A stretch of DNA of 64,000 bases from a virus (IMGVR_UViG_3300025646_000028:1-64000), one strand, 5' to 3'. Counted from the first letter of the stretch, positions 36,501 to 41,504 are shown. The notes: generated from the letters alone by a model not told the origin. A program made the numbers and translations.

Positions 36501-39236
36501 CAAAGACTCTATTTGTTTTTTAACGTTGTCAATTAAATCTTGATATAAACTTACACGGCTACCTGCTTCTTGATTAATCTTAGCAAACTCAGGATCGTTT
36601 TGTATTTTAGTCATAATGTTGCTAATTAACAATTCTTCTTGTCTTGTTAGCGCTCTATTAGGTGCTAAAATAAGTTTTAAACTTTCTTCGACATCAAGTT
36701 TATTTTCTTCCATTGCTTTTTTTAAAGCATCTACAGTGGGTACATCTTTTAAATTTTTAATAGTTTCATCTAAAGATTCAATAATACGCATTCTTTCTTT
36801 TTCAGTTGCCATTGTTTGACGCGTTTTGTCGTTAAAATTACGGAGTAATCTACCTTCACCTAATTGTATTAAACGACCAATAGGATTTAATGCAAAAATT
36901 AAACCAGCATTTAATTTATCTGTTAGTGTCATGTAGTTAGCAAACGCATCAGATGCTTCGTAATATTTTTTAGTATCAGCAAGATTTAATTTTAATTTTA
37001 AATCCTTAATTATTTTTGTACCAACAACGTCCATGTCAAAAGAACCGTAACGCATACCAACTAGTTGTATAAATTTATTCCAATTGTCAATTTCAGACTT
37101 TGTTACATTATCAGGAAGCTTTCCTGTTTTATCGTACTCAGTTAATATTGCTTGCTTTCTTTTAACTTCAGCTGCTAAACGTTGTACTTCTTTATTGTTT
37201 ACAGTTAAAGCACTTCTATAAGTACCACCTATAATATCTTTAATAGTTGCTTCTAGTATTTTAGCTGTGCCATCAACATCAAAAGAAAGGTTACCAATTT
37301 TAAAACCTTTATTTTGTTGTACACTTTGCTCCATTAAATATTTAGTTAAACCTTTATAACCTTCAGTAAGGTATGCATTAACTGCACCATAGATTAATCT
37401 TTGTGTAGTAGGTAAATTTGTTCGTGCAAACAAACCACGATTAGATTCACTTACTAATTTTTCTAAACCGTTTTTAATTTTTACACCAGGTACTCCAATT
37501 GATTCAGCAATTTCAACACGTTGAAGTTCTTTAGTAATAATTGTACCTATCATTTTAGTGCGGCTAGTTTTTAAATTACTTTGAACCATTTCATCAAAGT
37601 TTCGTGGATCTAAAACAATTTCACCTACAACACCCAATACTGATTTAACGATAGGTGGTGCATCTTTAAGAACATCTGTTTTTTCTATAATATCTGCAGC
37701 TGTTAAAACGTATGCAGGTTTATCACTATAACCCCACGCTCTTGCTAGTGCGTCACGTTTAGCATTAGGATCATTATCTGCTAGTCCTAACAGAATAGAT
37801 TTTGTTCTTGTTGCACCGTACAAGTTATCTTGAATATCACCAAATAACGAAATAGCAGATACAAAATCTGAACCTTCAGGATTATATGTAGGTAAAGCTT
37901 CATCTATTTGACGTGTCAATGGAGCAATACTTTGAGATACAAACATTGTTAAACCTGCACGTATTTGGTTACCAATAGCGTTTTCACCTAAAAATCTTGG
38001 TAGACCATAAAGTAATTTGTTACCTACTGTTGCACCTGTGTAACGACTGCCAGCTCTACCAATAAAATAAGGTATAGCAATTTGTGCGGTTAACGCTGCT
38101 ATAGTTGATACAGGTCTTGCAGCAATATTAGATGCTAAGTTTTGTGCAAATAACTCTTGTGCCTTTAAACCACTTGGTGATAATGATCTACCGATAGATT
38201 CACCTATAGCATATCCTACGCGCATCGCACTAACTGCTGTTGATATTAAACTACCAACTGCAGATATAATTGTACCAATAGGTGCTGCAGGAGTGTATTC
38301 AACTATGTCCCCTAGAACCGCTGTAAAGTCACCTAATGTTTCAATACTTGATAACACAGCGCTTCCAATATCACCTGCTCTAAGATCTTGTACAAGTCCT
38401 GCTGCTGACAATCCTAAAGATGCTACGTCAACACCAAGACCTAAAAGTGGAGTCAGCCCTGCAGCTCTACGACCAACAGCTTCTCCAGCTTCAATAGCTT
38501 CTTGAGCCACATCTACACCAACTCTAGCTAATTTTTCTGCGCTTTCTTTAGCACCTACTATAGTTGATTTACGAATACTGTTTAAATTATCTACAGTTTT
38601 ATTAATATCTTCAAACGCTTTTTTAGCATCATTTAAATCTTGAAGAGCTTTTAATTTTTTAGGATTTGTATTTTTGTAGTATTTAACTTTATCGTAGGTT
38701 TCTTGTGCAGCAGATAAAGTAGCTTCTATAGTTTTTTTATTTTCAAATGCAGTATTAAAATTTTTAACAGCATCAGCGACTTTAGCTGCTTGAGTATTAT
38801 ATTTGTTAATAGATTCTATTTGTGACGTAGTGTAACGTCTAAACCCTGCAGCAGCTTGCGCATTTCTACGACTACCTGCTAATGTATTATCAAGAGAAAT
38901 ACCACGTGATCCTAAAAATAAACCACCTTGTATTGCCGCAGTAGTGCCGGCACCAACGATACCCCCTATAGTGCCTAAAGTATTTTGTAATTGTTCATCA
39001 TTAAATCCATAGCGTTCACGGATCTTTTCCATGTACGTAGCACTGTTAACTGCAAAAGGAGTTGTAGCAAATTGACGAAGTGTTTCTTCAAACGTCTGAA
39101 CATTTGTTCTTTGTGCTTGACCAAAACCTCTAAGCCCACGATAGTATGGCCCAAGCGCAGGACGTGCATATATGTTAGCAGGGTATAACTGTCCTCTGTT
39201 AAATACCGCTGGCTTTAGTGGATATAGTAATGCCAT
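15525..39236 (-). CDS. 7903-aa virion megaprotein with two-barrel RNA polymerase core
   Basis: One uninterrupted frame (about 0.9 MDa). Residues 90-420 contain several Gly/Ala-rich hydrophobic segments suited to membrane contact on ejection. Long charged helical regions follow. A DEDD exonuclease signature sits at IDLET (Asp4356, Glu4358) and AHNGFRFDF (Asp4480). The RNA polymerase core has a beta-like GNKTWLGLHSGFKG (Lys5589, Lys5599), a beta'-like SGKNSAYYQSRFKRIDG (from Ser5960), RSPVQD (Arg6084) and GADNDGDTM (Asp6120, 6122, 6124). The C-terminal part has ENGARVTNF (about 7620) and PLEQRLMADIPF, as in large phage polyvalent proteins. It is the last late gene, as is the virion polymerase in N4. 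The start lacks a ribosome site and lies 12 bases from a promoter -10. Packaging and early transcription are inferred. Confidence 0.88.
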   Translation of the reverse strand: MALLYPLKPAVFNRGQLYPANIYARPALGPYYRGLRGFGQAQRTNVQTFEETLRQFATTPFAVNSATYMEKIRERYGFNDEQLQNTLGTIGGIVGAGTTAAIQGGLFLGSRGISLDNTLAGSRRNAQAAAGFRRYTTSQIESINKYNTQAAKVADAVKNFNTAFENKKTIEATLSAAQETYDKVKYYKNTNPKKLKALQDLNDAKKAFEDINKTVDNLNSIRKSTIVGAKESAEKLARVGVDVAQEAIEAGEAVGRRAAGLTPLLGLGVDVASLGLSAAGLVQDLRAGDIGSAVLSSIETLGDFTAVLGDIVEYTPAAPIGTIISAVGSLISTAVSAMRVGYAIGESIGRSLSPSGLKAQELFAQNLASNIAARPVSTIAALTAQIAIPYFIGRAGSRYTGATVGNKLLYGLPRFLGENAIGNQIRAGLTMFVSQSIAPLTRQIDEALPTYNPEGSDFVSAISLFGDIQDNLYGATRTKSILLGLADNDPNAKRDALARAWGYSDKPAYVLTAADIIEKTDVLKDAPPIVKSVLGVVGEIVLDPRNFDEMVQSNLKTSRTKMIGTIITKELQRVEIAESIGVPGVKIKNGLEKLVSESNRGLFARTNLPTTQRLIYGAVNAYLTEGYKGLTKYLMEQSVQQNKGFKIGNLSFDVDGTAKILEATIKDIIGGTYRSALTVNNKEVQRLAAEVKRKQAILTEYDKTGKLPDNVTKSEIDNWNKFIQLVGMRYGSFDMDVVGTKIIKDLKLKLNLADTKKYYEASDAFANYMTLTDKLNAGLIFALNPIGRLIQLGEGRLLRNFNDKTRQTMATEKERMRIIESLDETIKNLKDVPTVDALKKAMEENKLDVEESLKLILAPNRALTRQEELLISNIMTKIQNDPEFAKINQEAGSRVSLYQDLIDNVKKQIESLRNHRRSFTMRAVDVKIGNQAAITITEANKDQYLDELNKLRGETNLSKDQTLRRNALSAAFLDYEMMIKNDLVYEKYITYYESALNILNLATIRADDYAINTLSMLYAFRAYINDLIPQKASESLELEFKKLDGKLTKTKSDIEDENKKLTDLQTKQKELESKFDIEYLNNDAGYQTIKKDIDAVIAKLDKLETARKELEGYTSGNKRIKGKIQINREDYRALQKRIRAGEKDPTKLIAGFVNDKLDRALEVMNEIQRVNFLNGIKFQIDYTDANGKKVTVDVNENITKEFFIDIYKNAKEINDVGIVLKDNFQTQVNKLLNQYLGKDVFEDLLNFNHKFFDIDLKQWTALSKANRVKTLVAYINESNLDQADKDKLLESYTLRKIYASIEAVSQIKTTSTTTILADNLTTSMLYRYVMQEQMKLYKNKTDLNSSTNPIVLAFKKAAELLKELDDDFAKTTNDLTNYQKELLDDIRNRFEINLKNTPIYRYVKTYLYDYVDHDKNKLTLFKRSSISEILPDDISKYDIQQALKNKAIATSIVNDLMESEFVDELINIAEPDIKGLRDASIVRFKMNAEDDLTPEDEGVRVQTEERFNKAEAEREQHRLEKERIVSLYDESASDSEFNKKLTEDQRSENVITRIKDAKYGPITIRTALDYDISKLPSSVNQRRELALVNIVQFLLDPNRVVRLSGDQAQGRGKVLKLKQPFVLLPPFIQYSLNMSLFYDVKNSKDVNILQLLKNNARSTSEYEEQVNVFSFKIALLIKKYPELLTIADLKIKSKDSRQTIAKEISKLYLKNGKVDVRVNLTKRIGDQRSYTAMFKSALINVAKKRLGADATNIDARKYLLKISEDQNKFTELNDIVRETNKVVHAILNKNKYGSLFLDTLNELTVDLRRFESSLKKSISDYNASLNPSIRKKAIAESQEIREIFKDLASAKEGARSNQYGHIMFKLLNAVSKYYQEDYANKTTLRSFDNFNRIEQRDGEIIFKYQTEKMNKAIEYTMFDLIFIHGVTRRDVLNLVTTIGNRMAALDPATKVTSLEAAAVASYDMLIQEFGTLLTYNSFSIDKEIFMKQPGATEELYNLFSDPGVIELRQRLLLVNEIFETDLDTNKIDFRAIYDNRFRTFADYIFRAAQRYTAEENKGNTRLPKTYTFKATNKDGTVKDLFTVDLLDNKGVLRNNNTLLLLTLLKLSQINPKDFEGYTIKSPEGNEQSVIVSPSNIKQIIRDIFFKDRKTVKGLAQDSNLTRIEERIADAKEDLATFKKQNIEDKDTPRYKRYVNRVTTKIGNLQAVLKHYTEINKRIELDAFADFDTIYTRMQADDDLAQDYFNNTVDTDLKDYVLGIDPTGADRLYRRREVFKDRTDVPGIPKLNLYFVRHVFGKNDKKEFNKAKDNLTANEQTKNADLRIVTEDGTAVFVVPDEQWSFGGNESLAALYKRVMNGEEYNISEVFILSETKYNEIEDIQKNNKDDFDMVDRYTVRDETIKPVPEVLNVQGKKVIVDLWLKDLNLIYKERLDTTNKVTASELLNKLSLFYQQRYTKKNLQGFVPILKSYGEGTNLFNTETFRRIQEEAKLNNMFFDFYDRIKGDYDLETIGVNFFKGKFIKKGYDLSKLKKDLNDPVLVANLVQRGLFDKIIKALTYMQKTYGDDPLVDKINYYNVLKPETTSEILRLKNSIYGIVKHIEKTNKIAYKKIIPIIQQHIKTQFSEDTASQNVLSFLEINKELTSPIVTDLEKVFRDPYKKRKKSMLELFKASAYNRYGSADEGISLLNAQQYHLKNFYDIIQEARKRHYKLIAKHNKDTINYSHLSSLKNAWKDWYKDRITLDELYAQLEKIIPLKNFDLDLKPKNGSGIYSLAEKIYNSDPTRKDFKSPDDIVKHIVYGYVLKSYLISINQYMNKRVADQLDGFNAVDYLNLLQTTRDELLIKKRNKTISKPEAALLANVEKRLRLSQQITNKKDRYGFNMEHLIFRGDKLSLMFFYDFPSKAEVEKQIKEGTLEEIQDVKIDEYISEHISKKFNIELDQSDRLLLTVFAGDVIETATDHLYAKTTSTSNQYVPKVVTLDRVIKQTEALKEQILSEGFTQDQLQTMIALATTKKNEGVYLTGEDALKDKAIFGEEGKVPGKVNTYINELQRIKSLRYKIKKTKLTYKEIFKVNQIDLLETSTRFFDYFKNVIRNNDFNLDSEEIVRMLKEFGISRDEVFSILEGEYKTIQHFINAHIKTNDPSAEGDDFTKANLLIWFINYHKDQYIRNVLKRPNYTVSLEDIKAVRDFELIREKDNNLRLQTISINNLLGEGNAITNSVNFHFNRGFSILREIDRQTTYYNDRLGRIILDDTNLRDNEEYSGDFNGIIYKQNNIKLVAADTQRTLYEPIFKEGDAGFVGSRIYELMLMRKEFINDMMAENMATNKNVGSANQLYNSLRITWTDLLEKLKKDFKPGQFIRVRDITAAVGLFKKDTSSLNTFIDYYNMLLRDAKEKYILDNAGTKKSPEELSELFDAEIKALTDKIIEVSATNNKIVEFNETFVKGILGYIYLARFVDHTDIPEIQNRIVENVSKQFEDDIKYKSYKYKTITSVIKRIIQDESLTEFQKKKELAKLQGKNDFEELTLEQQQTINMGLRIQKFIKSSENFYNPNQFYDTFDVAYGNKATVGAKTTILSKREAAEELAIKILNDEIKKRQSGLNKTIARADDIKNQEKLFTIPKIKTSNETVNERLATPDYYTYDNKQRIVGTDDLYKQADLASFILQEKITEADKLIAEEEKTFKEKKLELIKALFTNYPGLRNYYMDQREAEIKLLIEKEEGELLKLNSKTDNKYLKEYDAYLKDVEDVKKIEDSVEYKVNSFYWDTYLQLRREGVPPTEALKTIYSFFKEELLELKISTEAEFITLHNKTIKEKVFENLNKIRDRRDARGRDSEGKLIKKYTAYAAKRAIHERNLQNYEEELTSLQIDDFENVDTALETLSKIIKDFKEESKSVLAKTFKAIDDKGTFTKLSDTEKALITKRHKALYNKQLSYLKVLYGFIRDFNVQFGIAGKKDLGVVKNDKLISLDVLTKAVQNEISILRNHANTLANRRIVDIPEAVDLPKLEGEEEFKLNLYFTVFNELKINKRSSDLKRELTDAEAARIENETREQFKDITPLTAFNLIFNFIKHPNNYDAISKSFGSKQVELDFSDLADDKLRFAQALLANVNNALVNKFNISVEYFSNKFVEYINKAEKTIGSIGLEKTLLDRKGKVPTVSDLDHAKKLFSNLYKDIEGEAIDNMDDQTVASLIRFVTNSKDNFEIKNYKRYKKQFLDKLKNVNDFKQALNDLPKRREGIETLKADLEIKKEALEKTKADRQAAYNKELEVAGDKLSNLDLFKHYYKARIKKDAAEIDVINIVLKIVQEKFPGQDIEFLKTFIKSRGDYALHNSVVDSLITLLNYIHQKPASKNFIVIDLETYRYNGEDTPYQITMITVKDKQLIINDVYINSGLFYDGVNDDGSYKENMLKFYEQQKRIWKKQWEKEDLSPEEFEVKAKIKMDELIARVKQVKNNDNFINTFIQKVGDANVDIVAHNGFRFDFNIIKNFISRIGDNLIVNEYYRNLSEENSLETIFNKIDKTELDADEITTEYIKELQEASDRLIKTIETKKEFITKQELDRIKEDLDRINNKITALKINQAIKKASEQTGYILNDDIKNQIFDVSTGAIKYLRDQLTKYFDKKVTDAIKTEIKNDLVLRFMEGITLENKTPAVEKIIIEYVDKLIKGVEKNYNETLNGAVIKYGATSGVGVRSELKERAIKLAGVKLYDKDVELNIKESIEILDALQAANSTLAEVLKTGLTSEEIVLQKQKEIEKKKETIRKHKETISRLREEVAAKVISDDEIVKQIISSAQKIDKLTTSGYGQTVSIALNSVKEIRSSTTATKELGLLETQKEMADRDLKLKLSNIIRLAAAIRSGKEITDYKVFLEGSVDTRILDVLNKSITKEDALKAINEELKALSKQTVLREDGKLEDAVVETFLKNILKDYQDELKVYLKQTYTKLVEALTNLLKIKTFKGISIANNNILFENKPIDLISLRKMYGVITDSENQEDYQKYTAAFTKVLNLLENYEENLSLSQISFEDLIKETTSTKLVVFNEYLNDRKNGLLQAKAWLENYVESDLPGKTDLNVLLLTYSNVMESITGLETKIENLSNETIYSLITGEKPSNRMNDQQFDSIASSTLDLKEVFESATLKRLGLKVHYDDPEKGNDILAIRTVHNTVLSKAIRQDNAIDNTYLYSVSDDEYNLVSTASFNAKKNRIEIKLRYGYIPAHLKYDGGSTAGFQTLEKNINVYFNSEDAKFDSDFTFKELENLLDEKKFYWTKDGKAKYSILPNVRRDEVFYAKGVDSGKAASDVLIKFLIKNKDNFRRVNSKTEASKITEAEEANEAIYQKTLTHEKFAANSKYLRVLNISEMIRNQFFAEVALYQKQRQLTERDLKTIYIGIYNRLTSRYKALEPGSIVNQINADYTYDYNIESFDDAFLKENNIDLQLNSEGSAGAVLKYKTRYALNFPFLLSTNAIRTMLSAKHLLAKYTSLKFLNNIYGDIPDKVAPGKKLLTTFLSNPGKYIKNKEVINNFVRLTKSANTQIFMPNVMSKSLYKSYKDDTEVHQFGFTVPIAFANDPRIPLDEIAVDADFYYSTEYGNGNKTWLGLHSGFKGAVRPIQGLYKTYGALFVASANSVNSRGTAGIYGEMLFNYIRAYLLNETKKDGSSLIPARTLRFFKAIDPYLRKTFGPLLNKEDNVLLVDSSFDSYELLEGLSKEIKDKLSNDEEFKSLITDTTKDTELYNVLILRDFKEEDAEKDVPAIITPAYIKTKSDQFITEDYDMNKVHERRLIKTDLTATTYVRGLAYVYADHENSAQAMATQTKFNTAGKLIRNVVDSNNNPIKGTYVSPTVSIPIINKIGLDNFNKVFGPNNDNLNLLSNIRSLGFKTVIKNATGLEDEEEVNTVERLEELQIKLTEAYQKKEIHEYVREQGMQYLNYLYLRNTTSGPKEGYNKNIDRIVKNTESNALKKMYSGKNSAYYQSRFKRIDGVRAQYLVDVTLDAGEITLPKDAWDAIVVKDSKEGNTLIKTEPLNAKKSKEYIDTILGFENIEQRIEFLNSRGILAEENGALHLAVESGTNKLDGYQLNQTYTYVLAVRSPVQDYAATPVLKAIGFSTSYAVNVNVYAYNMMGADNDGDTMGMGLLKFSDVEGDNAPLRELLATDLNYYSIDEEIDKKGNLISYLEKANRELFAKDKVENDQHFMSGAKLISYSVGRNQRGKNTLNKDIRGEEGEYLNVEMYRLISGDTYNQLAKSVENNLEPLDTNDVDTLRLYVNAHVRINNEGNDVSSVEDTSIQKVSDYFNVDKLKDYYDTFKDEIDTIYTIEKNFNSFEYGEDIIISEKLKKEYLNNFTQEEQDILNNTNRVTEEDKQAYRKYYKRLVLLVLSKKLEQSTTGRIRASKNGVNYAGNKRKDQFTSSIIAEYKHINKSKQGIFWKAIGATNTEGEVTVRSLLATLADEAKAENVNYEELYNILNGLTVEEVKRIWTEQSAIDIKYFLRDTEHVLKDLRRLVKTMMDAESELENLSNFMDRETITVKDYLEFVENSSIKNEPVIKNYIENFRNSKSLGEELGASFKKELLFYYFRGSKAAEEFLRRVDLQKLTKGYLDQYFIERVANNNMSNLIQETISMAKHDGIDSNSNERYIRFTRKVDNITTRKSVRNIILGSDTTEAILGRAINADRDFTERLDIKEERITSASLNKEYYEENPGSRIRLQESYDDEASAKTAIKNLIKERLKLYVFGNLYMPDEITTLFYKRLSQLNKALSNPNDYAINKKDLEESINFFNGFNIPFYKLIGFMRSSLSIVQVVNERYSGAKNINFNSIDSVKNASNILRLFYALRNPDFKQAFDKRYKSNNLFFNFFNNVNAMDEGWFIVDEEGNRVFISPEDDASQEIRDEGLSMEEVQIAVSAAGTNNNEVISKTQEELSKDTYNKVTNALTSKLQYATFDSETTKVNEFIGNLKTDIELLLIQKEEVIARIKEIKKLQADLNLKSSAQLKLQNPRVKNARLQNKIKNGIGELNALQNRKRAIELEIKDLEKAVKAEEVKLSAEEKSLLNTERIKEWYENNEDPIAKLEEENRQIEEAKQELRSKALENALINNLGGGILLLRTVDGYGLGDSNVGKPRYLTQEDLDSSKVRARLAMANDVTLLTNMINPNNLDVSLKIVYEFLRTRQQDYRLVIVKDPYKDEGAYKSIVDNIRRFDPKKDSKDQLYTQFTEKEIKALKFKTLEELEAYQKEGGKVVYNGKVYDQIDPTVVLKDNRALTPTYKEIKINSIDELRTLYNAVKDDGTGAVPIVGFVDLNTWIQAMETTYTSRRKPAGIELFAYKLQLLSKNISKFSAAFLFRNLNDTVYQLFSNAQILPKTVESNDFIHMTMTSLELMSYYEKYSDEHTASIINIGLHYEDIIKELKSKVRNPKLIESRLGLMKEVLESYVAIGATKENESPRIKYYLPIVKRLLKQMNLITIKNIDKYTNVLYDAAKFVSNIRFGEFIELYDNQEINGKWVAGLRVDARDENGKVRKGLTKLGKAIFDDKNKWKKTLLKQLSAFMNTAATSDYLRKDNFELLPEVFANYKGYDENDLSSKSYEEIKKMIADARKDRKLAKGFGGPFRGLTASLIDGYDRINTFIENGARVTNFLYNLMIYNKSFDESVLASLRSWFNYGLRSPLEQRLMADIPFISFPVRSITNWIHRLNSPRWWRFMSDFLDGWYGQYIDEEEKEYNDYIKYQMRNGWIPLSPTFGIRLGNGALDVMNILYNTQEAFEGRMSPILRGVKTLVEKRSVFEALNQLASLGLVGRLANTVTGVSDMALQTNLRQQAAQVPVARELLETRPASIGTTFRGFAYDINNYGKYTPRQYRYGRNGRYAKYENIYRDWFNKYGRMRKPKINPYSLVKDIQWRQYVRWRQSRNVIG

Positions 39237-39248
39237 AGTTCTTAAACT

Positions 39249-39277
39249 ATTATAGCATAAAAAAAACTATCGTAAAC
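39249..39277 (-). promoter_or_regulatory. Extended -10 promoter of the megaprotein gene
   Basis: TGC-TATAAT on the - strand, with the -10 at 39249-39254. A weak GTTTAC lies 17 bases upstream (39272-39277) inside the preceding terminator stem. The predicted start point is about 39242, only five or six bases before the ATG at 39236, so the mRNA would be nearly leaderless. Confidence 0.6.
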
Positions 39278-39292
39278 ATCACGATAGTTTTC
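39259..39292 (-). terminator. Intrinsic terminator after the 112-aa gene
   Basis: On the - strand, AAACTATCGT and ACGATAGTTT form a 10-bp perfect stem with a seven-base loop, followed by eight T residues. It separates the capsid transcript from the megaprotein gene. Confidence 0.85.
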
Positions 39293-39301
39293 TTTTTTAA
39301 C

Positions 39302-39640
39302 TTACATCTTTTTAAAATCGCCTGCTGCTTGGGTGTCCATAAACTTCGCGGTGGTTTTTGCAATTTTAATTTGACGATCAATGTGATGAAGATACTTCAT
39401 CAAAGCATTGTAATGTCCACGTGTTAACGTGAATTCCGAACCATCAACTGGATACTTTTTAAAGTTACCGTTGAACGCGATAGTTACAGAGTCACCAATG
39501 TAACGAGCGTATAAAGGGGAGATTGAGAACTTCATGTTCGCTTCGCGATATAACTTCATATCGTTTTGGCGTGCTTTTGTTTCACGATCTTGAACACCTT
39601 TAATAAGACTGGATGTTAGTTCAAATGTGTCTTGTGCCAT
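39302..39640 (-). CDS. Virion-associated unknown protein (112 aa)
   Basis: Lies directly downstream of the major capsid gene in the same transcription unit, with AAAGGAGG upstream of its ATG. It starts MAQDTFELTSSLIKGVQD and is a mixed helical/beta protein with many basic residues. The position suggests a capsid accessory, decoration or head-completion protein; no motif confirms this. Confidence 0.6.
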   Translation of the reverse strand: MAQDTFELTSSLIKGVQDRETKARQNDMKLYREANMKFSISPLYARYIGDSVTIAFNGNFKKYPVDGSEFTLTRGHYNALMKYLHHIDRQIKIAKTTAKFMDTQAAGDFKKM

Positions 39641-39707
39641 TTGAGTGCTGCCTCCTTTCGTTTAATTACGGTTTAACCTGTCCCACCGTTAAAGGTTAGC
39701 GAGTCAA

Positions 39708-41504
39708 CTACTTAACGTTAGAACCGGAGTCGTTGCCTTCACCGTCATCGCCGAGAACATCACGTTCAAGGGTGTCGATGTAGCGTTCGACATGGGTACG
39801 ATTCCACGCACCTGCACTGTGTGCAACTTTGAAGATAAAGACTTCTTTGTTATAGATAACAATATCGCCTTTAGCATAAGCAACACTTGCAGAGAACTTC
39901 GGATAGTCTTCAAAACCTGCGACATTAGGCGAACCAGCAACACCACCTAAGTTAACACCATCGACACGAAGGGCTTGCGCACCACTCGCTTCAATGTGGT
40001 TTTCGAAGGAGTCATTTTCAGGATCAGCTAAGAAGCTTGGTTCATACGGTGCAAACACAACTTTTTCAGTGAGAGCAGCGAGTTCCGCGTAACGTGGGAT
40101 ACCAAACGTAACGACAACAGCTTCAGGACGTTTAATTGCTAAACCGAAGCCGTCAACTTTAAACCCGATGGATTGACGTTGATCAATAGGATCAGCAACA
40201 CCCGAAGAGCCTAAGGCTTTAATAATGATACGTGGAGCATCAGAAACACCTTCCGTAGAAAGTTTGACTAACGCTTCAGCACCGAAGAGAATACCACGGT
40301 GAACTGGTAATTGCATAAATGCACCAGCAGCTAATAAAGCATTGACCGTAGCGATGTCACCAGTGACACCAGCAGCAAGCGCACCATATTCAACTTGTTT
40401 AGAAGTAGCATTGATTGAACGGGTTTGTTTACGTAACAACGCTTTGGTTGATGTAGGAGCAGCAGTACCTTGAACATTCGTATCCCAGGTTAAGGTTAAC
40501 GAAGTAGGAACTTCCCATTGAATTAATTCTTCGATAGCAGAACCATCTTTAAGATAGCTTGTACCAGCGACATTAACTTTAGCTTTAGTCGTGCTTGGTC
40601 CAACTTGCATTTCTTGATGCACATCTAAGTAGAAAATAGTTGCAGCATCAGCACTTAATGCATATAAACGAATAACTTCGTTACCGTCTGCTAATTCATA
40701 GACACCAGGGAATTCGATATCAGGATACGCGAATTCATCTAACATCGTTGGGATAAAGGATAATTCGAACATGTCGAATTGTTGTCCAGTGGTCCAGAGT
40801 TTACCAGTGGTTTGTTCGATTTCCATGTATTGTTTAACACGTGGATCATCGATAAGTCCGTTAATAAATTCAGGTGAGCACACGTAATTAAACTTGCCGG
40901 CAACAGGTTTAACCATCATGCGTTTCATACGAGAAACTAAGAAACGGAGGTCGTCTAAACGGATTTCATCACCGAACACTAAGTCTTGGAAACCAGATTT
41001 AAAGTTTGCAAAGAATTCGTTAGGTGTGGATAACCAGGTCTTACGAGCATAAAGTTCTTTGGTTTGGTTAGCAACTTCACCATATTGAACTGAACGTTCG
41101 GCTAAGACTTCGTTAACAATGCTTAAGTCCAATTTGTCAGTATATTCTGACCAACGTCCAAACGAGAACACGTTACCAACTTCAATAGTTTCGTAAGCAT
41201 GCTTGTCAGGAGAAGGTGGAATACCTTCCTTTAATGGAGTCAACGTTGGGGTTAAGCCAGCCCAACGACGGAAACGAGCAGTCGTTTCTCCGCGGCGAAT
41301 CGTTAAAGTTTCTGCCGCAGCTAAGTGAACATAATTTTCTTCACCATATTTTAATGAGTCGAGAAGAATCGTGTTATAAAAAACGTCGGGATCAAACCCA
41401 GCGCGATACACACCATTTTCATCGTACAACATTCCGATCACGGTATTAACGTTTTTTAGATCGTGTAACGGTAATAATTTACCGCCAGCATTTGTTTGTG
41501 CCAT
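39708..41504 (-). CDS. Major capsid protein, N4 gp56 type
   Basis: Residues 65-145 show the N4 gp56-family pattern: TIRRGETTARFRRWAGL, TPLKEGIPP, and SRWSEY/TDKLDLS-like strands (here FGRWSEYTDKLDLS), then an AERSVQYGEVANQTKELYA helix. This is the HK97-fold E-loop and spine region. At 598 aa it is longer than N4 gp56 (about 400). The extra C-terminal part includes a small domain with AYAKGDIVIYNKEVFIF and HSAGAWN, resembling carbohydrate-binding modules of the 5/12 type, which may decorate the capsid surface. It is expressed from its own promoter with AAGGAGG before the ATG. Confidence 0.85.
   Translation of the reverse strand: MAQTNAGGKLLPLHDLKNVNTVIGMLYDENGVYRAGFDPDVFYNTILLDSLKYGEENYVHLAAAETLTIRRGETTARFRRWAGLTPTLTPLKEGIPPSPDKHAYETIEVGNVFSFGRWSEYTDKLDLSIVNEVLAERSVQYGEVANQTKELYARKTWLSTPNEFFANFKSGFQDLVFGDEIRLDDLRFLVSRMKRMMVKPVAGKFNYVCSPEFINGLIDDPRVKQYMEIEQTTGKLWTTGQQFDMFELSFIPTMLDEFAYPDIEFPGVYELADGNEVIRLYALSADAATIFYLDVHQEMQVGPSTTKAKVNVAGTSYLKDGSAIEELIQWEVPTSLTLTWDTNVQGTAAPTSTKALLRKQTRSINATSKQVEYGALAAGVTGDIATVNALLAAGAFMQLPVHRGILFGAEALVKLSTEGVSDAPRIIIKALGSSGVADPIDQRQSIGFKVDGFGLAIKRPEAVVVTFGIPRYAELAALTEKVVFAPYEPSFLADPENDSFENHIEASGAQALRVDGVNLGGVAGSPNVAGFEDYPKFSASVAYAKGDIVIYNKEVFIFKVAHSAGAWNRTHVERYIDTLERDVLGDDGEGNDSGSNVK

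Noticed and set aside
16618-38505. About a dozen 60-98 codon frames on the + strand opposite the megaprotein gene
   Set aside because: They lack ribosome sites and mirror the coding frame of the long gene; they are antisense shadows.
15525-39236. T7/N4-type single-subunit RNA polymerase in the megaprotein
   Set aside because: No convincing T/DxxGR plus motif A-B-C set was seen, whereas the beta/beta' elements are clear.
39641-39707. Possible terminator between capsid and 112-aa genes
   Set aside because: Short inverted repeats exist, but there is no U-run and the genes are probably co-transcribed.
39704-39946. 80-codon - strand frame inside the capsid gene
   Set aside because: Alternative frame within the well-supported capsid gene, with no ribosome site.
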